Assembly (NCBI RefSeq): GCF_026168515.1 | Contig: NZ_CP093443.1 | Location: forward strand, 3,534,001-3,598,000 | Reading direction: 5' to 3' | Source of the DNA: Brevibacterium spongiae | GTDB taxonomy: Bacteria > Actinomycetota > Actinomycetes > Actinomycetales > Brevibacteriaceae | DNA: 64,000 bases | Shown: positions 17,279 to 26,579 of the stretch, piece after piece | Layout: every line of letters begins with the position of its first letter | Numbering within the stretch: position 1 is the stretch's first letter | Program-made: the position numbers and the translations under genes | Notes under the pieces: generated by a model | What the model was told of the DNA's origin: nothing | The model's database searches: none | What the model saw: only the letters and a program-made list of their open reading frames with translations

Positions 17279-17899
17279 CTACACGAGCCCCTGGTCCTCA
17301 GCGACGCGGATGGCGCGGGCCCGCGAGTCCACGCCGAGCTTTGTGAACACGTTGACGAGGTGGCTCTTCACGGTCGCCTCGGTGACGAAGAGCTCCTGAG
17401 CGATCTGCGCGTTCGAGGCGCCGGTGGCCAGCAGCTTGACGACATCGCGTTCCCTGCGGGTCAGTTTCGGGCCGGGATTGCGCATCGCGGCGAAGACCTT
17501 CGACGAGATCTCCGGCGGCATATACGTCTCACCCTTCGCCGCCTTCTCGATCGCCATCGAAATATCGCCCGGGTCGATGTCCTTGAGCAGGTACCCCGAA
17601 GCACCAGCATTGATTGCCGCGATGATCTCCGAATCGAGGTCGAAGGTGGTGAGGATGAGCACCGCCGGCGGATTCTCCTTCGCCCGCAGCCGCTTCGTCA
17701 CCTCGATGCCGTCGATCCCCTCCCCCAGCCGCAAGTCGCACAGGACGACATCGGGGGCAAGGTCGTCGACGATCGTCAGCGCCTCCTCGCCGCTGCCGGC
17801 CTCACCGACGACGGCGATGTTGTCCGGGGCATCGATGACGGACTTCAGACCCGCCCGCACGACCGGATGGTCGTCGACGAGGATCACTCGAATGCTCAT
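17279..17899 (-). CDS. NarL/FixJ family response regulator
   Basis: A 206-residue two-domain regulator. The receiver domain has D9/D10, phosphoacceptor D55 (VVLCDLRLGEG) and K106 (YLLKDID). The C-terminal LuxR-type HTH runs from about 145, with RERDVVKLLATGASNAQIAQ and the recognition helix near TVKSHLVNVFTKL. Its start overlaps the stop of the sensor kinase gene by 4 bp, so they form a cognate pair. Targets are unknown. Pairs of this shape often control nearby transporters, and the MMPL gene upstream is a candidate. Confidence 0.93.
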   Translation of the reverse strand: MSIRVILVDDHPVVRAGLKSVIDAPDNIAVVGEAGSGEEALTIVDDLAPDVVLCDLRLGEGIDGIEVTKRLRAKENPPAVLILTTFDLDSEIIAAINAGASGYLLKDIDPGDISMAIEKAAKGETYMPPEISSKVFAAMRNPGPKLTRRERDVVKLLATGASNAQIAQELFVTEATVKSHLVNVFTKLGVDSRARAIRVAEDQGLV

Positions 17900-19272
17900 G
17901 CGTTCTCTCCTGTGTCCGTGGTCTTGCGCGGGCTGTGGTCACCCTCGCCGAGGCGGCCAGCCGTGTCCGCGACCGTGTCCCCGACAGGGGTGCTGAGCCC
18001 TTCACCCCGAGTGTGCAGCTGGGATTGGCTGGGCAGTGTCGCGGAGATTGCGAAACCGGACCCCGGGGTCGATTCGATGACGAGCTCCCCGCCGAGTTCG
18101 CGCATCCTCGAGGCGATGAAGCCGAGGCCGAAACCCGACTCCGGGTTCCGCTGTCGTTTCTCGGGGTCGGCCATGCCCACCCCATCATCGACGATGTCCA
18201 TCCTGATCGCCCCGTCGAGGTCCATGAGACTGACCAGCACCCGGCTGGCCTGCGAGTGCTGGCGGACATTGGCCAGCGCCGACTGTGCGGTTCGCAGCAG
18301 TGCCACCTCCGCCTCGGCGGACAGGGTCGGCAGGGTCTCGTCGATGTCGAGACGACCGCTGATCGAACTGTCCTCTTCCAGCCGGGCGAGCAGTCGGCGG
18401 ATCGCGGCGGTCAGCGCCCCATCCTCGAGTTCGGCCGGGGCAAGAGCGGCGATGATGCGGCGGACATCGCGGGAACTCTGCGCAGCGAGGTCCTCGACCT
18501 GGGCGAGGACCTCCCCGGCATGGTCATCGGTAGTGCGCTCCGCCTCGGCGTGGGCGATGAGACGGATCGAAGAGATCGACTGCGCGATCGTGTCGTGGAT
18601 GTCCCGGGAGACGCGGGTGCGTTCCTGGATCTCGCCGGCATGACGCTGAGTCAGGGCGAGCTCGTCCTGGAGGTCGAGCAGATTCTGGTGGGCGAGCTCA
18701 AGGGAGCGCAGCAGCTCCTCGCGGCGACGGCCCTCACGAAGGAGTTCGATGTAGCCGCGGGAGAGCCCGAGTGCGAAGACGGCGCCGATGAGGGAGCCGA
18801 TGATGCTCGGCGTGGGCACCTGACCATAGTGCGCGAGCGGGGCGACGATCGTCGCGATATAGGTCAGCGCGGTGAAGACGACGGCGATGCGCAGGGAGAA
18901 CAGGTGGCCGGCGAGCAGCCAGAGGAGGAAGGCGACCCAGATGAACTCGGCGGACACGAGCAGGGTGCACAGCCACGCAGCGGCGAGGACGATGAGCCAC
19001 CATTTCGCCAGCACCAGTGCTCCCGTACGAGCCGCGCGGACGGCACCGAGTGCGTACCAGGCGAGGAACACCACGCTCACAGCGACGGTGGGCAGCAGCG
19101 GAGCGCCGCCGGAGACCGCGCGGATACCGGAAATGAGCATGAGGACGAGCGCGATGGCGTGCTGACCGAACTCCATCGTGCGTTCCGTCCACTTGCGAGC
19201 GCCCACTCGTCCGCCTTCCTCCAGTTCCGCCTCGGCGGCGAAGGTGCCGAAGCGGTGATCGTGTTCTGTCAT
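17896..19272 (-). CDS. NarL-type sensor histidine kinase
   Basis: A 458-residue membrane sensor. Five or six hydrophobic helices span residues about 38-175, with no large extracytoplasmic loop, so it senses membrane or intramembrane signals. The HisKA_3 dimerisation domain has H226 in SRDIHDTIAQS, and the ATPase domain has MDIVDDGVGM and GLGFIASRMRELGG. I chose the ATG at 19272, preceded by GGGGAGG, rather than an upstream start that adds 27 atypical residues. The C-terminal 35 residues after the ATPase domain are low complexity. The 4-bp overlap with the regulator shows coupling. Confidence 0.9.
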   Translation of the reverse strand: MTEHDHRFGTFAAEAELEEGGRVGARKWTERTMEFGQHAIALVLMLISGIRAVSGGAPLLPTVAVSVVFLAWYALGAVRAARTGALVLAKWWLIVLAAAWLCTLLVSAEFIWVAFLLWLLAGHLFSLRIAVVFTALTYIATIVAPLAHYGQVPTPSIIGSLIGAVFALGLSRGYIELLREGRRREELLRSLELAHQNLLDLQDELALTQRHAGEIQERTRVSRDIHDTIAQSISSIRLIAHAEAERTTDDHAGEVLAQVEDLAAQSSRDVRRIIAALAPAELEDGALTAAIRRLLARLEEDSSISGRLDIDETLPTLSAEAEVALLRTAQSALANVRQHSQASRVLVSLMDLDGAIRMDIVDDGVGMADPEKRQRNPESGFGLGFIASRMRELGGELVIESTPGSGFAISATLPSQSQLHTRGEGLSTPVGDTVADTAGRLGEGDHSPRKTTDTGENA

Positions 19273-19380
19273 GATCCTCCCCGCCAACTCAACCACATCC
19301 GAGCCCCTGGTGCGGTGAAATATGCGCGACTCCGGAACGGAAGTGGGGCGCAAGACGCGTGACGCCGATGTGGACGCAGA

Positions 19381-19413
19381 AGAAGGCCCGGGCGATCGTG
19401 GCCCGGGCCTTCT
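19381..19413. terminator. Terminator hairpin after the MMPL gene
   Basis: A perfect 13-bp stem (19381-19393 with 19401-19413) and a 7-base loop. On the minus strand it is followed by TTCTTCTGCG, a T-rich tail. It separates the MMPL transporter transcript from the two-component genes that follow on the same strand. Confidence 0.75.
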
Positions 19414-19478
19414 CTGCTCACACCGGCTCGCTGACTCAGCTCACAGACTCGAAGCTTGCCGGCTCAGTGCGCACAGAC

Positions 19479-21746
19479 TCAGTGCTTGCCGTGGTGGGAT
19501 CCGGAACCGCTGTGCGATCCCGAACCCGAGTGCGCGTATTCCTCTGCGGCGAGCAGATGGGTGGAGTCCCCGTCGCGCCCTGTGCCGGCCGACGCAGCCG
19601 CGCCAGCACCCGCAGCCGCACCAGCACCCGAATTCGCGGTCTCATCGAAGTGGGTGATCGCCTTGTTCGGCCACCAGATCCGGTTGCCGACGAGTCCGAA
19701 GATCGAGGGCACGATGACGGTGCGCACGATGAGCGTGTCGACGAGGACGCCGACTCCCACGATGAGTCCGAGCTGACCGAGCACCATCAGCGGCAGCATG
19801 CCCAGGGCCGCGAACACTCCGGCCAGGACGATGCCAGCGCTGGTGATGACACCGCCGGTGTGGGCGACGGCCTCGATCATTCCCTGGCGTCCGCCGTGGA
19901 TCACCGACTCCTTCTTCGCACGGTGGGCGAGGAAGATCGAGTAGTCGATGCCCAGTGCTACGAGGAAGAGGAACGCGAGGATCGGCACCTGCGCATCGAG
20001 GGCGGACTGGTCGAAGATCAACCGCGACAGGAAGGCGCCGAGTCCGATCGCCGCTCCCGAGGACACGACGTTGACCAGCAGCAGGGTGAACGCCGCGATC
20101 GGGGCTCGGAGGATGCCGAGCAGGATGATGAAGCTGATCGCCAGGATCATCGGCACGATCGTGAAGAAGTCCGCCTGGTTGCCGTCACGGGCATCGAGTT
20201 CCGTGGCCGCAGCCCCACCGACCTGGGCGTTCGCTCCGTCGATGGCGTGGACGTCAGTGCGGATGTCCTTGACGAGGTCGAGTCCCTTCGCGCTGTCGGG
20301 CTCGAATTCGCCGGTGGCCATGATCTTCGTGACCGAGGTGCCGTCGACGTTCGTGTCTTCGATCGCCGAGGCGCGCACGATGCCGTCCATGTCGCTGACC
20401 GAGTCGACGACCTGGTCCGCGTGGTCAGTATCGGCGACGATCCAGATCGGCTGCGATTCGCCGGGCGGGAAGTGGTCGGACAGAACGTCGAGGCCCTGCG
20501 CCGATTCGGATTGGACCCGGAACTTCTCGGTCTGGTCGAGTCCGATCGAGGACCCGATGAAACCGGTGGCCATGACACCGAGGATGACGATTCCGGCACC
20601 GAGGTGGAGCCCGGGTTTGCGGACCACGCGGGTGGCGATGGTGCGCCAGATCGAAGGCTTGGCCGCCTCGGCGTGGGTATCCGTGTTCTCCTCGGCCTTC
20701 GGGATGAAGGGCCAGAACATCTTCTTCCCGCAGATCGCGAGCACGGGAGGCAGGGCGAACAGGACCGCGGCGGCAGCGATGAGGAGGCCGACTGCGGCGG
20801 TGATGCCCAGGCCGCGGGTGCCGGGGATGATCGCGAAGACGAGGCTGAGCAGGGACAGGACGACGGTGAGGTTCGAGGCGAGGATCGTCGTCGCGGTGTG
20901 CGTCCAGGCTTCGGCGAGCGCGATGCGGTGGTCGGCGATCCGGCGCAGCTCCTCGCGGTAGCGGGAGATGAAGAGCAGTGCGTAGTTCGCGCCGGCGCCG
21001 AAGACGAGGACGCTGATGATGCCCGCGTCGAACTGCAGGTCGAGCCAGTCGCCGACGGCCGCGGTCACGGTCGAGGCGAGCCCGTCGGCGGTGCCGATGA
21101 CGATGAGCGGCAGCAGCCACAGGATCGGTGATCGGTAGGTGATGATGAGCAGCAGCGCCACGATGACGATGGTGACGATGAGCAGCGTGAAGTCCGCGCC
21201 GTTGAACGCTGAGGCGATGTCGGCGCCGATCGCGGGACCGCCGGTGACCAGCAGGGACATGCCCGCGTCGGTGAGTCCTGAGGCGGTCGGATCGTCGGTG
21301 ATGGCAGTGCGCAGGTCATCGACGGTCTCGGCGGTGTCCGAGTTCGTCATGCCCACCGTGATGGGGACCATGAGCAGCGCCGCCTGTTTGTCGTCGCTGA
21401 GGATCGGCCCGGTGACGGGGTCCGTGGATTCGTCTCCGACGGAGTCGCCGAGCGAGGTGCCGAGCTTCTTCAGTTCGGCCTGATCGTCGGCGGACAGTTC
21501 GGAGCCGTCCTTGTTCGAGGCCACGACCATGACGGACTGCTTGTCCGCCTCGGGGAACTTGTCGAGGGTCTGCTGGGCCTGAGTGGATTCGGAGTCGGCC
21601 GGAGCGGTTTCGTTGGGCCGGTCCTCCCCTGCCCCGGACAGGAGCCCGAAGAGCAGGACGACGAGGACGACGACCCCGCCGAGGACCAGCCACGAACCGC
21701 GCTTCGATGTCAGCGTGTGTGCGGTTTTCGCCAGTGGTGAGTTCAT
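19479..21746 (-). CDS. MMPL/RND family membrane transporter
   Basis: A 755-residue protein with two repeats of an extracytoplasmic domain followed by five or six transmembrane helices, the MMPL layout. One helix precedes residues 40-185, a helix bundle spans about 185-345, a second outer domain spans about 395-525, then a second bundle. FGAGANYALLFISRYREEL and VALGIDYSIFLAHRAKKE are the paired charged-helix motifs that carry proton-relay residues. The family exports lipids, siderophores or drugs. The C-terminus ends in a Gly/Ser/His-rich tail that could bind metal. Inverted repeats just upstream suggest a dedicated repressor. Confidence 0.9.
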   Translation of the reverse strand: MNSPLAKTAHTLTSKRGSWLVLGGVVVLVVLLFGLLSGAGEDRPNETAPADSESTQAQQTLDKFPEADKQSVMVVASNKDGSELSADDQAELKKLGTSLGDSVGDESTDPVTGPILSDDKQAALLMVPITVGMTNSDTAETVDDLRTAITDDPTASGLTDAGMSLLVTGGPAIGADIASAFNGADFTLLIVTIVIVALLLIITYRSPILWLLPLIVIGTADGLASTVTAAVGDWLDLQFDAGIISVLVFGAGANYALLFISRYREELRRIADHRIALAEAWTHTATTILASNLTVVLSLLSLVFAIIPGTRGLGITAAVGLLIAAAAVLFALPPVLAICGKKMFWPFIPKAEENTDTHAEAAKPSIWRTIATRVVRKPGLHLGAGIVILGVMATGFIGSSIGLDQTEKFRVQSESAQGLDVLSDHFPPGESQPIWIVADTDHADQVVDSVSDMDGIVRASAIEDTNVDGTSVTKIMATGEFEPDSAKGLDLVKDIRTDVHAIDGANAQVGGAAATELDARDGNQADFFTIVPMILAISFIILLGILRAPIAAFTLLLVNVVSSGAAIGLGAFLSRLIFDQSALDAQVPILAFLFLVALGIDYSIFLAHRAKKESVIHGGRQGMIEAVAHTGGVITSAGIVLAGVFAALGMLPLMVLGQLGLIVGVGVLVDTLIVRTVIVPSIFGLVGNRIWWPNKAITHFDETANSGAGAAAGAGAAASAGTGRDGDSTHLLAAEEYAHSGSGSHSGSGSHHGKH

Positions 21747-21748
21747 GA

Positions 21749-21821
21749 CTCCAGTCCATCAATCTATGGGCTGGAGAACATCGCAAAAGAGTTCAGACTC
21801 CATCTGCAACTTTCGATGGAG
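21749..21821 (-). promoter_or_regulatory. Two CTCCA/TGGAG inverted repeats upstream of the MMPL gene
   Basis: CTCCAGTCCAT (21749-21759) and ATGGGCTGGAG (21766-21776) form an 11-bp inverted repeat with one mismatch, starting 3 bp upstream of the MMPL start codon. A second pair, CTCCAT (21798-21803) and ATGGAG (21816-21821), lies further upstream. Shared CTCCA half-sites suggest one regulator binding twice. No adjacent regulator gene is present. Confidence 0.5.
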
Positions 21822-21896
21822 AAAACGCTGTGACCTGGGACGATGATTTTTCTCAGGGTGGAGAGTCAGTGGTGGGGGCAGCGATTGATCAGCCGT

Positions 21897-22463
21897 TCAT
21901 GCGAGGGTGGCGCCCGCCTGTTCCACCTCTGTCAGGGCCGCCGCGCTCGAGTCCTCCCCGACGCCTGCGACGAGGTCGGCGAGGACTCGGACGGCCACTC
22001 CCGCGGTCAGTGCGTCGAGGGCGGAGGCGCGGACGCAATGGTCGGTGGCGAGGCCGACGACGTCCACCTCGGTGATGGTGAGATCGGTGAGAAGCTCGCC
22101 GAGGCGGCTCCCCGTTCCCGTGGTTCCTTGGAAAGCCGAATAGTCGGGTCGGCCCTGACCTTTGCGGACCTCGTGGGTGATGGGAGCGGTGTCGAGCAGG
22201 GGGTCGAATTCGGCACCAGCCGTGCCGGCGACACAGTGGATCGGCCAGCTGTCGACGAAGTCCGGGCTGTCACTGAAGTGACCGCCGTTGTCGCTGTCGG
22301 CGTCATGCCAGTCGCGGGAGGCGATGATCGCATCGTAGTCGCCGGCGTGTGCGGCAAGGTGGCGCGTGATGCCCGTGGCCACGCGGTCGCCGCCGGTGAC
22401 GCCGAGCGCGCCGCCTTCGGTGAAATCATTCTGGACGTCGACGATGAGAAGTGCCTTGGCCAT
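21897..22463 (-). CDS. pncA: Nicotinamidase (isochorismatase superfamily)
   Basis: A 188-residue cytoplasmic hydrolase that converts nicotinamide to nicotinate for NAD salvage; the family also activates pyrazinamide. The catalytic triad is visible as D9 (IVDVQNDF), K101 (EVRKGQGR) and C143 (LATDHCVRASALDA). D51 and H53 (SRDWHDA) fit the metal site. Length and motif order match PncA closely. It lies upstream of nothing on its own strand, and DoxX follows its start by 60 bp in the same direction. Regulation is not visible. Confidence 0.92.
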   Translation of the reverse strand: MAKALLIVDVQNDFTEGGALGVTGGDRVATGITRHLAAHAGDYDAIIASRDWHDADSDNGGHFSDSPDFVDSWPIHCVAGTAGAEFDPLLDTAPITHEVRKGQGRPDYSAFQGTTGTGSRLGELLTDLTITEVDVVGLATDHCVRASALDALTAGVAVRVLADLVAGVGEDSSAAALTEVEQAGATLA

Positions 22464-22523
22464 GCTTCGAGCATAGGCGTTTCTGCGCCGAATTCCAGGG
22501 GCTTCCCGAGACGGTGCAGGTTC

Positions 22524-23012
22524 TCAGGCCTGTTTGAGGGCGCGCTTCTCGGCCTTCTTCGCAGCCTTTTTGGCAGCCTTGTTCGCCGCCTTCTCGATCG
22601 CCTTGCTGTTGTCACCGGATCCGGCGATGAGCATCAGACCGCCGAGAGCGGCAAGGTTCTTCGAGAACTGCGTCTGATGGGCCTTCGCCTCTCCGCCTTC
22701 CATCTCCCAGAACGAGTGTCCGGCGAGAGTGGTCGGGATGAGGGATCCGGCGAGCGCCAGCGCGGACAGCCGCGGCTTGATGCCGAAGAACAGGGTGGCA
22801 CCGGCGAGGATCTGCACTCCGCCGTTGATGCGCACGAGCAGTTCGTTGTCATCGGGGAGGCCCGGCACGTATTCGCGCATCGTGTCGAGCGTCGACTCGG
22901 CCATCGCCGCCTTTCCTGCCGGGTCCTTCACGGCGGAGAGTCCTCCGCTGATGAAGATCGGGGCGGTGAGCATGCGTCCTGCAGTCTGCAGCAGCGATGG
23001 TCCGAAAGTCAT
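22524..23012 (-). CDS. DoxX family membrane protein
   Basis: A 162-residue protein with four hydrophobic helices in the DoxX arrangement (ISGGLSAVKDP, NGGVQILAGATLFFG, LAALGGLMLIAGS). It ends in an unusual tail of Lys/Ala repeats (residues about 138-162). DoxX proteins are integral membrane partners in oxidative-stress or quinone-linked complexes; the precise role here is not known. TTAGGAG lies just upstream of the ATG and supports the start. The basic tail is likely cytoplasmic and may bind lipid heads or nucleic acid (speculation). Confidence 0.85.
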   Translation of the reverse strand: MTFGPSLLQTAGRMLTAPIFISGGLSAVKDPAGKAAMAESTLDTMREYVPGLPDDNELLVRINGGVQILAGATLFFGIKPRLSALALAGSLIPTTLAGHSFWEMEGGEAKAHQTQFSKNLAALGGLMLIAGSGDNSKAIEKAANKAAKKAAKKAEKRALKQA

Positions 23013-23087
23013 TATGCTCCTAAGAGGTGTGAGGGTTCCCGTCGATCGGGTTTTGAGCCTAACGGACGCCGGGGCCGAGCCTCAATT

Positions 23088-24221
23088 TCAGAGGCCGGCC
23101 GCGGTGCCGGTCTTCGGCTTCTTGATTCCCAGTTCCGGCTGCTTGCGGAACTGGCCGGTGAGGACGAGCACGACGATGACAACGGCAGAGACGATCCACC
23201 CGGCCACCCCGAGGAAGGCGACGAGGGCAGGGTCCGGCGTCTGCGCCCCGGCGTCGACGAACAACCCGAGCAGCATGGCCCCGCATCCGTTGAGTGCGGC
23301 GTGAGCGAAGACCGCCGGCCAGACCGAACCCGTGCGCAGGCGCAGCCAGCCGAAGAGGATACCGACTGCGATGCATCCGCCGACCATGAAGCCCACGCCG
23401 GTGATGTCGGGGCGGCCGAAGTTATAGCCGAGCAGGATGAGCGGCGAGTGCCACAGTCCCCAGACGACACCGATGATGAGCAGCGCCGGCCAGGTTCCCA
23501 AAGGCCGCAGGCTGGTGAGCAGCCAGCCCCTCCAGCCGAACTCCTCACCGATGGTGACGAAGATGTTGGTCAACGAACTGACGAGCATCAGCCCCAGATA
23601 GACGGCGATGGCGGCCGCGGTCGGCACCGAGTCCATGCCGGGCAACGTAGCTGCCTGTGCCTTGAACCCGGACAACCCGGTGAGATCAAGGCTCAGCCAC
23701 CCGAAAGCCGCACTGAGGAGGTAGCCGAGGATGACGAGCACCATGATCCCGAAGAAGGCGGCCACCGTCATCCAGATGACCCGCCCGAAAGGACGCAGCG
23801 GCCAGAAGCCGAAGTAGCGGGGTGCACTGGCCAGGGTCTCTCCCCTGGTGCGGGCACGTCGGCGCTGGACGATCGAGGCGACGATGCTCGCGATGAGCGG
23901 GGTGAACATCATGGCACTGCCGCAGGCCAACAGCAGCACCGGGTCACCGATCCCTTTCTCAGAGAACCACAGCGGCAGGCAGGCCAGCCACGCGAGGCCG
24001 AAGGCGAGCACGGCGAAGATCCCGAGCTCGAGCCAAGGGACCCGGGCAGGTACGACGGCGAGCGGACGGCCCTTCGCATCGACCGCCTCGGTGGTGGGGC
24101 GGGCCTCAGCGATGGGGTCCGCCTCTCCGGGCGGGTGGGGTGCTGGGTCGGATGTCGGCGTTGTCCCGGTCGGTCCGGTCGCCTCGGCGAATCCTGCCTG
24201 GCTCTGCGTCTGCGTGTTCAC
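23088..24221 (-). CDS. CPBP family intramembrane metalloprotease
   Basis: About 377 residues, starting at a GTG with AAGGAGG just upstream. A Pro/Gly/Glu-rich N-terminal 60 residues precedes eight or so hydrophobic helices. The CPBP (CAAX protease/bacteriocin-processing, Abi) motifs are present: GEEFGWRGWLL holds the EExxxR motif and WGLWHSPLIL holds the His of motif 2, with a later histidine in the AHAALNG segment. The family cuts substrates within the membrane. The substrate is unknown, and no bacteriocin or prenylated protein gene is next to it. Confidence 0.85.
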   Translation of the reverse strand: MNTQTQSQAGFAEATGPTGTTPTSDPAPHPPGEADPIAEARPTTEAVDAKGRPLAVVPARVPWLELGIFAVLAFGLAWLACLPLWFSEKGIGDPVLLLACGSAMMFTPLIASIVASIVQRRRARTRGETLASAPRYFGFWPLRPFGRVIWMTVAAFFGIMVLVILGYLLSAAFGWLSLDLTGLSGFKAQAATLPGMDSVPTAAAIAVYLGLMLVSSLTNIFVTIGEEFGWRGWLLTSLRPLGTWPALLIIGVVWGLWHSPLILLGYNFGRPDITGVGFMVGGCIAVGILFGWLRLRTGSVWPAVFAHAALNGCGAMLLGLFVDAGAQTPDPALVAFLGVAGWIVSAVVIVVLVLTGQFRKQPELGIKKPKTGTAAGL

Positions 24222-24412
24222 GGTTCCTCCTTGCTCCTGCACGGGGCGCCGGTTCGTCGGTGGTCCGTGCCTGTGATTCCACGCTATGACGGGGCGTCGC
24301 CCGGCACCTCCGCCGCGAGGATGAAATCGCAGTCAGCCGTGAGGCGGGGAATCGGGGTTACGATGACGAACGGAAACGGAATCAACGACGATTCGAATGA
24401 AGGAACATCACC

Positions 24413-25963
24413 ATGTCCGACCATCTCTCCGACGCCCATCACTCTTCGGGCGCCGGCAATTCCCCGGGCCGCCCCGGCACCGGGGACCACCTCTCCGACT
24501 CCGACCACCTTGCTGTCCTCGGCTACGGTGACTCGTTCGAGCGGTCGATGAGCCCGTGGGCGAACTTCGCCCTCGGCTTCACCTACCTCTCCCCTCTCGT
24601 CGGCGTCTATTCCCTGCTGGCCGTGGCACTGTCCACGGGAGGCCCACCGTCGATCTGGTGGATCGTCATCGTCGCCTGCGGTCAGCTGCTCGTCGCCCTC
24701 GTCTTCGGCGAGGTCGTCTCCCAGTTCCCCATCGCCGGCGGCATCTACCCCTGGGCCCGACGTCTGTGGAGCAAGCGCTACGCGTGGATGGCAGCCTGGG
24801 TCTACATCTGCGCACTCATCGTCACGATCACCTCGGTGTCGGAGTTCGGGGCCGGATTCCTCGCGAGCCTGTTCGGGTTCGAGCTCAACCGCACCACCAC
24901 CCTCGTCCTCGCTCTGGTTCTGCTCGTGCTGGCACTGGCGATCAATTTCTCGGGCACGAAGTGGTTGGCCCGAATCGCCCGCATCGGACTCTTCGCCGAG
25001 CTCATCGGCGTCATCGGTCTCGGCCTGTTCCTGCTCATCTTCGAACGCAAGCACAGCTTTTCCGTCTTCTTCGACACCATGGGCACCGCCGGCGACGGCA
25101 GCTATCTGCCCGTGTTCCTGGGTGCCGCCGTCGCTGGGCTCTTCCTCTTCTACGGCTTCGAAGCCTGCGGCGACGTCGCCGAGGAAGTTTCGAACCCGGC
25201 TCGCGGAATCCCGAAGGCCATGCTCATGACGATCTTCGTCGGCGCGATCTCGGCCCTGTTCTCCTTCGGCGGGTATGTGCTGGCGGCACCGAACCTCGAT
25301 GAGATCGTCGCCGGTGAAGTCGCCGACCCGATCCCTGCGATCCTCGCCGGCAGCCTCGGCGATGTCGGTGCGAAGATCTTCCTGCTCGTTGCGATCCTCG
25401 CGTTCATCTCCTGCGTGCTCAGCCTGCAGGCCGCCGCGTCGAGGCTGATCTTCAGCTTCGCCCGTGACGGCATGATGCCCGGGCACCGGTGGCTGTCGAA
25501 GGTCACCGACGGGACGAAGATCCCGCACAATGCGCTCATCGTCGCCTGCACGGCACCGGCCCTGATCTGCGTGCTCATCTGGTTCAACGACGGCATCCTC
25601 GTGGCCGTGACCTCGTTCGCGATCCTCGGCATCTATCTGGCCTTCCAGATGGTCGTGCTCGGCGCGCTGCGGCAGAGGGTCAAGGGTTGGAAACCAGCAG
25701 GACCGTGGTCGTTGGGCGGCTGGGGCATCGTCGTCAACATCGCGGCGCTTGCTTACGGAGTTTTCGCGATGATCCTGTTGTCGCTGCCCGGTGACTCCGG
25801 GTCGTTCTTCGCCGACTGGATCGTGCTCATCGGCCTCGTCGTTGTGCTGGCTGTCGGGTTCATCTATCTCTTCACGGCACGTCCGGACCGGAAGTCCGAC
25901 GCCCCGGAAGGCGACGCCATCTCCGTGGCCGAGGCGATCCGGACGCATCGGGCAAGGCGGTAG
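24413..25963 (+). CDS. APC superfamily amino-acid permease
   Basis: A 516-residue transporter with twelve predicted helices after a hydrophilic N-terminus of about 45 residues. GFTYLSPLVGVYSL and FGEVVSQFPIAGGIYPWARRL are typical of the first helices of amino acid-polyamine-organocation permeases, and YGFEACGDVAEEVSNPARGIPKA matches the helix 6-7 signature. It imports amino acids, GABA, choline or amines by ion coupling. The start follows GAAGGA by six or seven bases. No catabolic partner is adjacent, so the substrate is undecided. Confidence 0.9.
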   Translation: MSDHLSDAHHSSGAGNSPGRPGTGDHLSDSDHLAVLGYGDSFERSMSPWANFALGFTYLSPLVGVYSLLAVALSTGGPPSIWWIVIVACGQLLVALVFGEVVSQFPIAGGIYPWARRLWSKRYAWMAAWVYICALIVTITSVSEFGAGFLASLFGFELNRTTTLVLALVLLVLALAINFSGTKWLARIARIGLFAELIGVIGLGLFLLIFERKHSFSVFFDTMGTAGDGSYLPVFLGAAVAGLFLFYGFEACGDVAEEVSNPARGIPKAMLMTIFVGAISALFSFGGYVLAAPNLDEIVAGEVADPIPAILAGSLGDVGAKIFLLVAILAFISCVLSLQAAASRLIFSFARDGMMPGHRWLSKVTDGTKIPHNALIVACTAPALICVLIWFNDGILVAVTSFAILGIYLAFQMVVLGALRQRVKGWKPAGPWSLGGWGIVVNIAALAYGVFAMILLSLPGDSGSFFADWIVLIGLVVVLAVGFIYLFTARPDRKSDAPEGDAISVAEAIRTHRARR

Positions 25964-25980
25964 CCGGCCGGCTTCTCCGA

Positions 25981-26100
25981 ATAGTGGTCGCCAATGGACA
26001 GTGCATTCCGAAAGTAGGTCGCAATCGGACATTTCCTGAGCTCAGAAGTGTCCGATAGCGACCCAGATTTTGGCTCGAATCTCCGTTTGCGACCACTACT
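25981..26100 (+). repeat. Composite palindromic repeat, copy B (nested double form)
   Basis: The inner core is 26015-26065: TAGGTCGCAATCGGACATTT, the centre TGAGCTCA at 26037-26044, and a complementary arm ending GATAGCGACCCA. An outer pair, AGTGGTCGC near 25983 and GCGACCACT near 26090, encloses it, giving a palindrome within a palindrome. The outer right half-site occupies the place of the half-sites in copies A and C. It begins 18 bp after the stop codon of the permease gene. Confidence 0.85.
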
Positions 26101-26579
26101 TTGCAATCTGCACCCGATAGCGGCTCCCTTCGCAGAACGACTCACGTCGCCGTGATGGCGCTCTGCGCTGTACCCACTCACACACTCTTGCCTGTGCAGA
26201 ACTTCGCCGTGACTCGCGCAGTCACGGCGAAGTTCTCTACTGCGGTCCGCGCAGATAGACCGCCACAGAATGTTTTGCGCGTCCGAAACCACCCGAGAGC
26301 CACCACTCTGCGCTTGATGCGAATCCGACCAGAGGCCATTGGGGTGCACCCCCGAGGCAATTCACTGGCTTACGGTTTGGGCAGGACAGCTGCCTTGAAC
26401 CATCCAATGTCTGCGTGAGAACGATCGGCGGCTTGTGCGGACGGCCGCCCATCTCGCCGACATTCGGCTGTGGATACCGCGTTGACTCGAGCACTTTTGG
26501 CTTGTGGATCTGCAGCTGCCGACCACAGTCGCCTCGGGCAGGTCTTCCCCTATTCCGAGTCGGAGTGAACGATCTGTGC
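26101..26579. other. Non-coding stretch before the DUF559-type gene
   Basis: I find no credible gene here. It contains the perfect hairpin listed at 26198-26236. Together with copy B (25981-26100) it makes a 616-base gap between two plus-strand genes. Frames that run through it have poor codon use for this genome. Confidence 0.5.
26198..26236. terminator. Perfect 17-bp hairpin
   Basis: AGAACTTCGCCGTGACT (26198-26214) is followed by CGCGC and the exact reverse complement (26220-26236). It could terminate transcription from the permease gene, but it lies 235 bp after that stop codon. It is also suitable as a dimeric operator. Confidence 0.5.

Noticed and set aside
17207-18643. Long plus-strand open frame antisense to the two-component genes
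   Set aside because: It mirrors the codon bias of the minus-strand regulator and kinase, which have full domain signatures. Its own translation shows no domain and is Arg/Ser rich.
19354-19478. MMPL transporter and two-component genes as one operon
   Set aside because: A perfect hairpin with a T-rich tail separates them, so separate transcripts are more likely.
21843-24551. A 900-codon plus-strand frame across pncA, DoxX and CPBP genes
   Set aside because: Three recognisable minus-strand proteins fill the same DNA; the plus frame is a GC-bias shadow with low-complexity Arg/Glu/Gly content.
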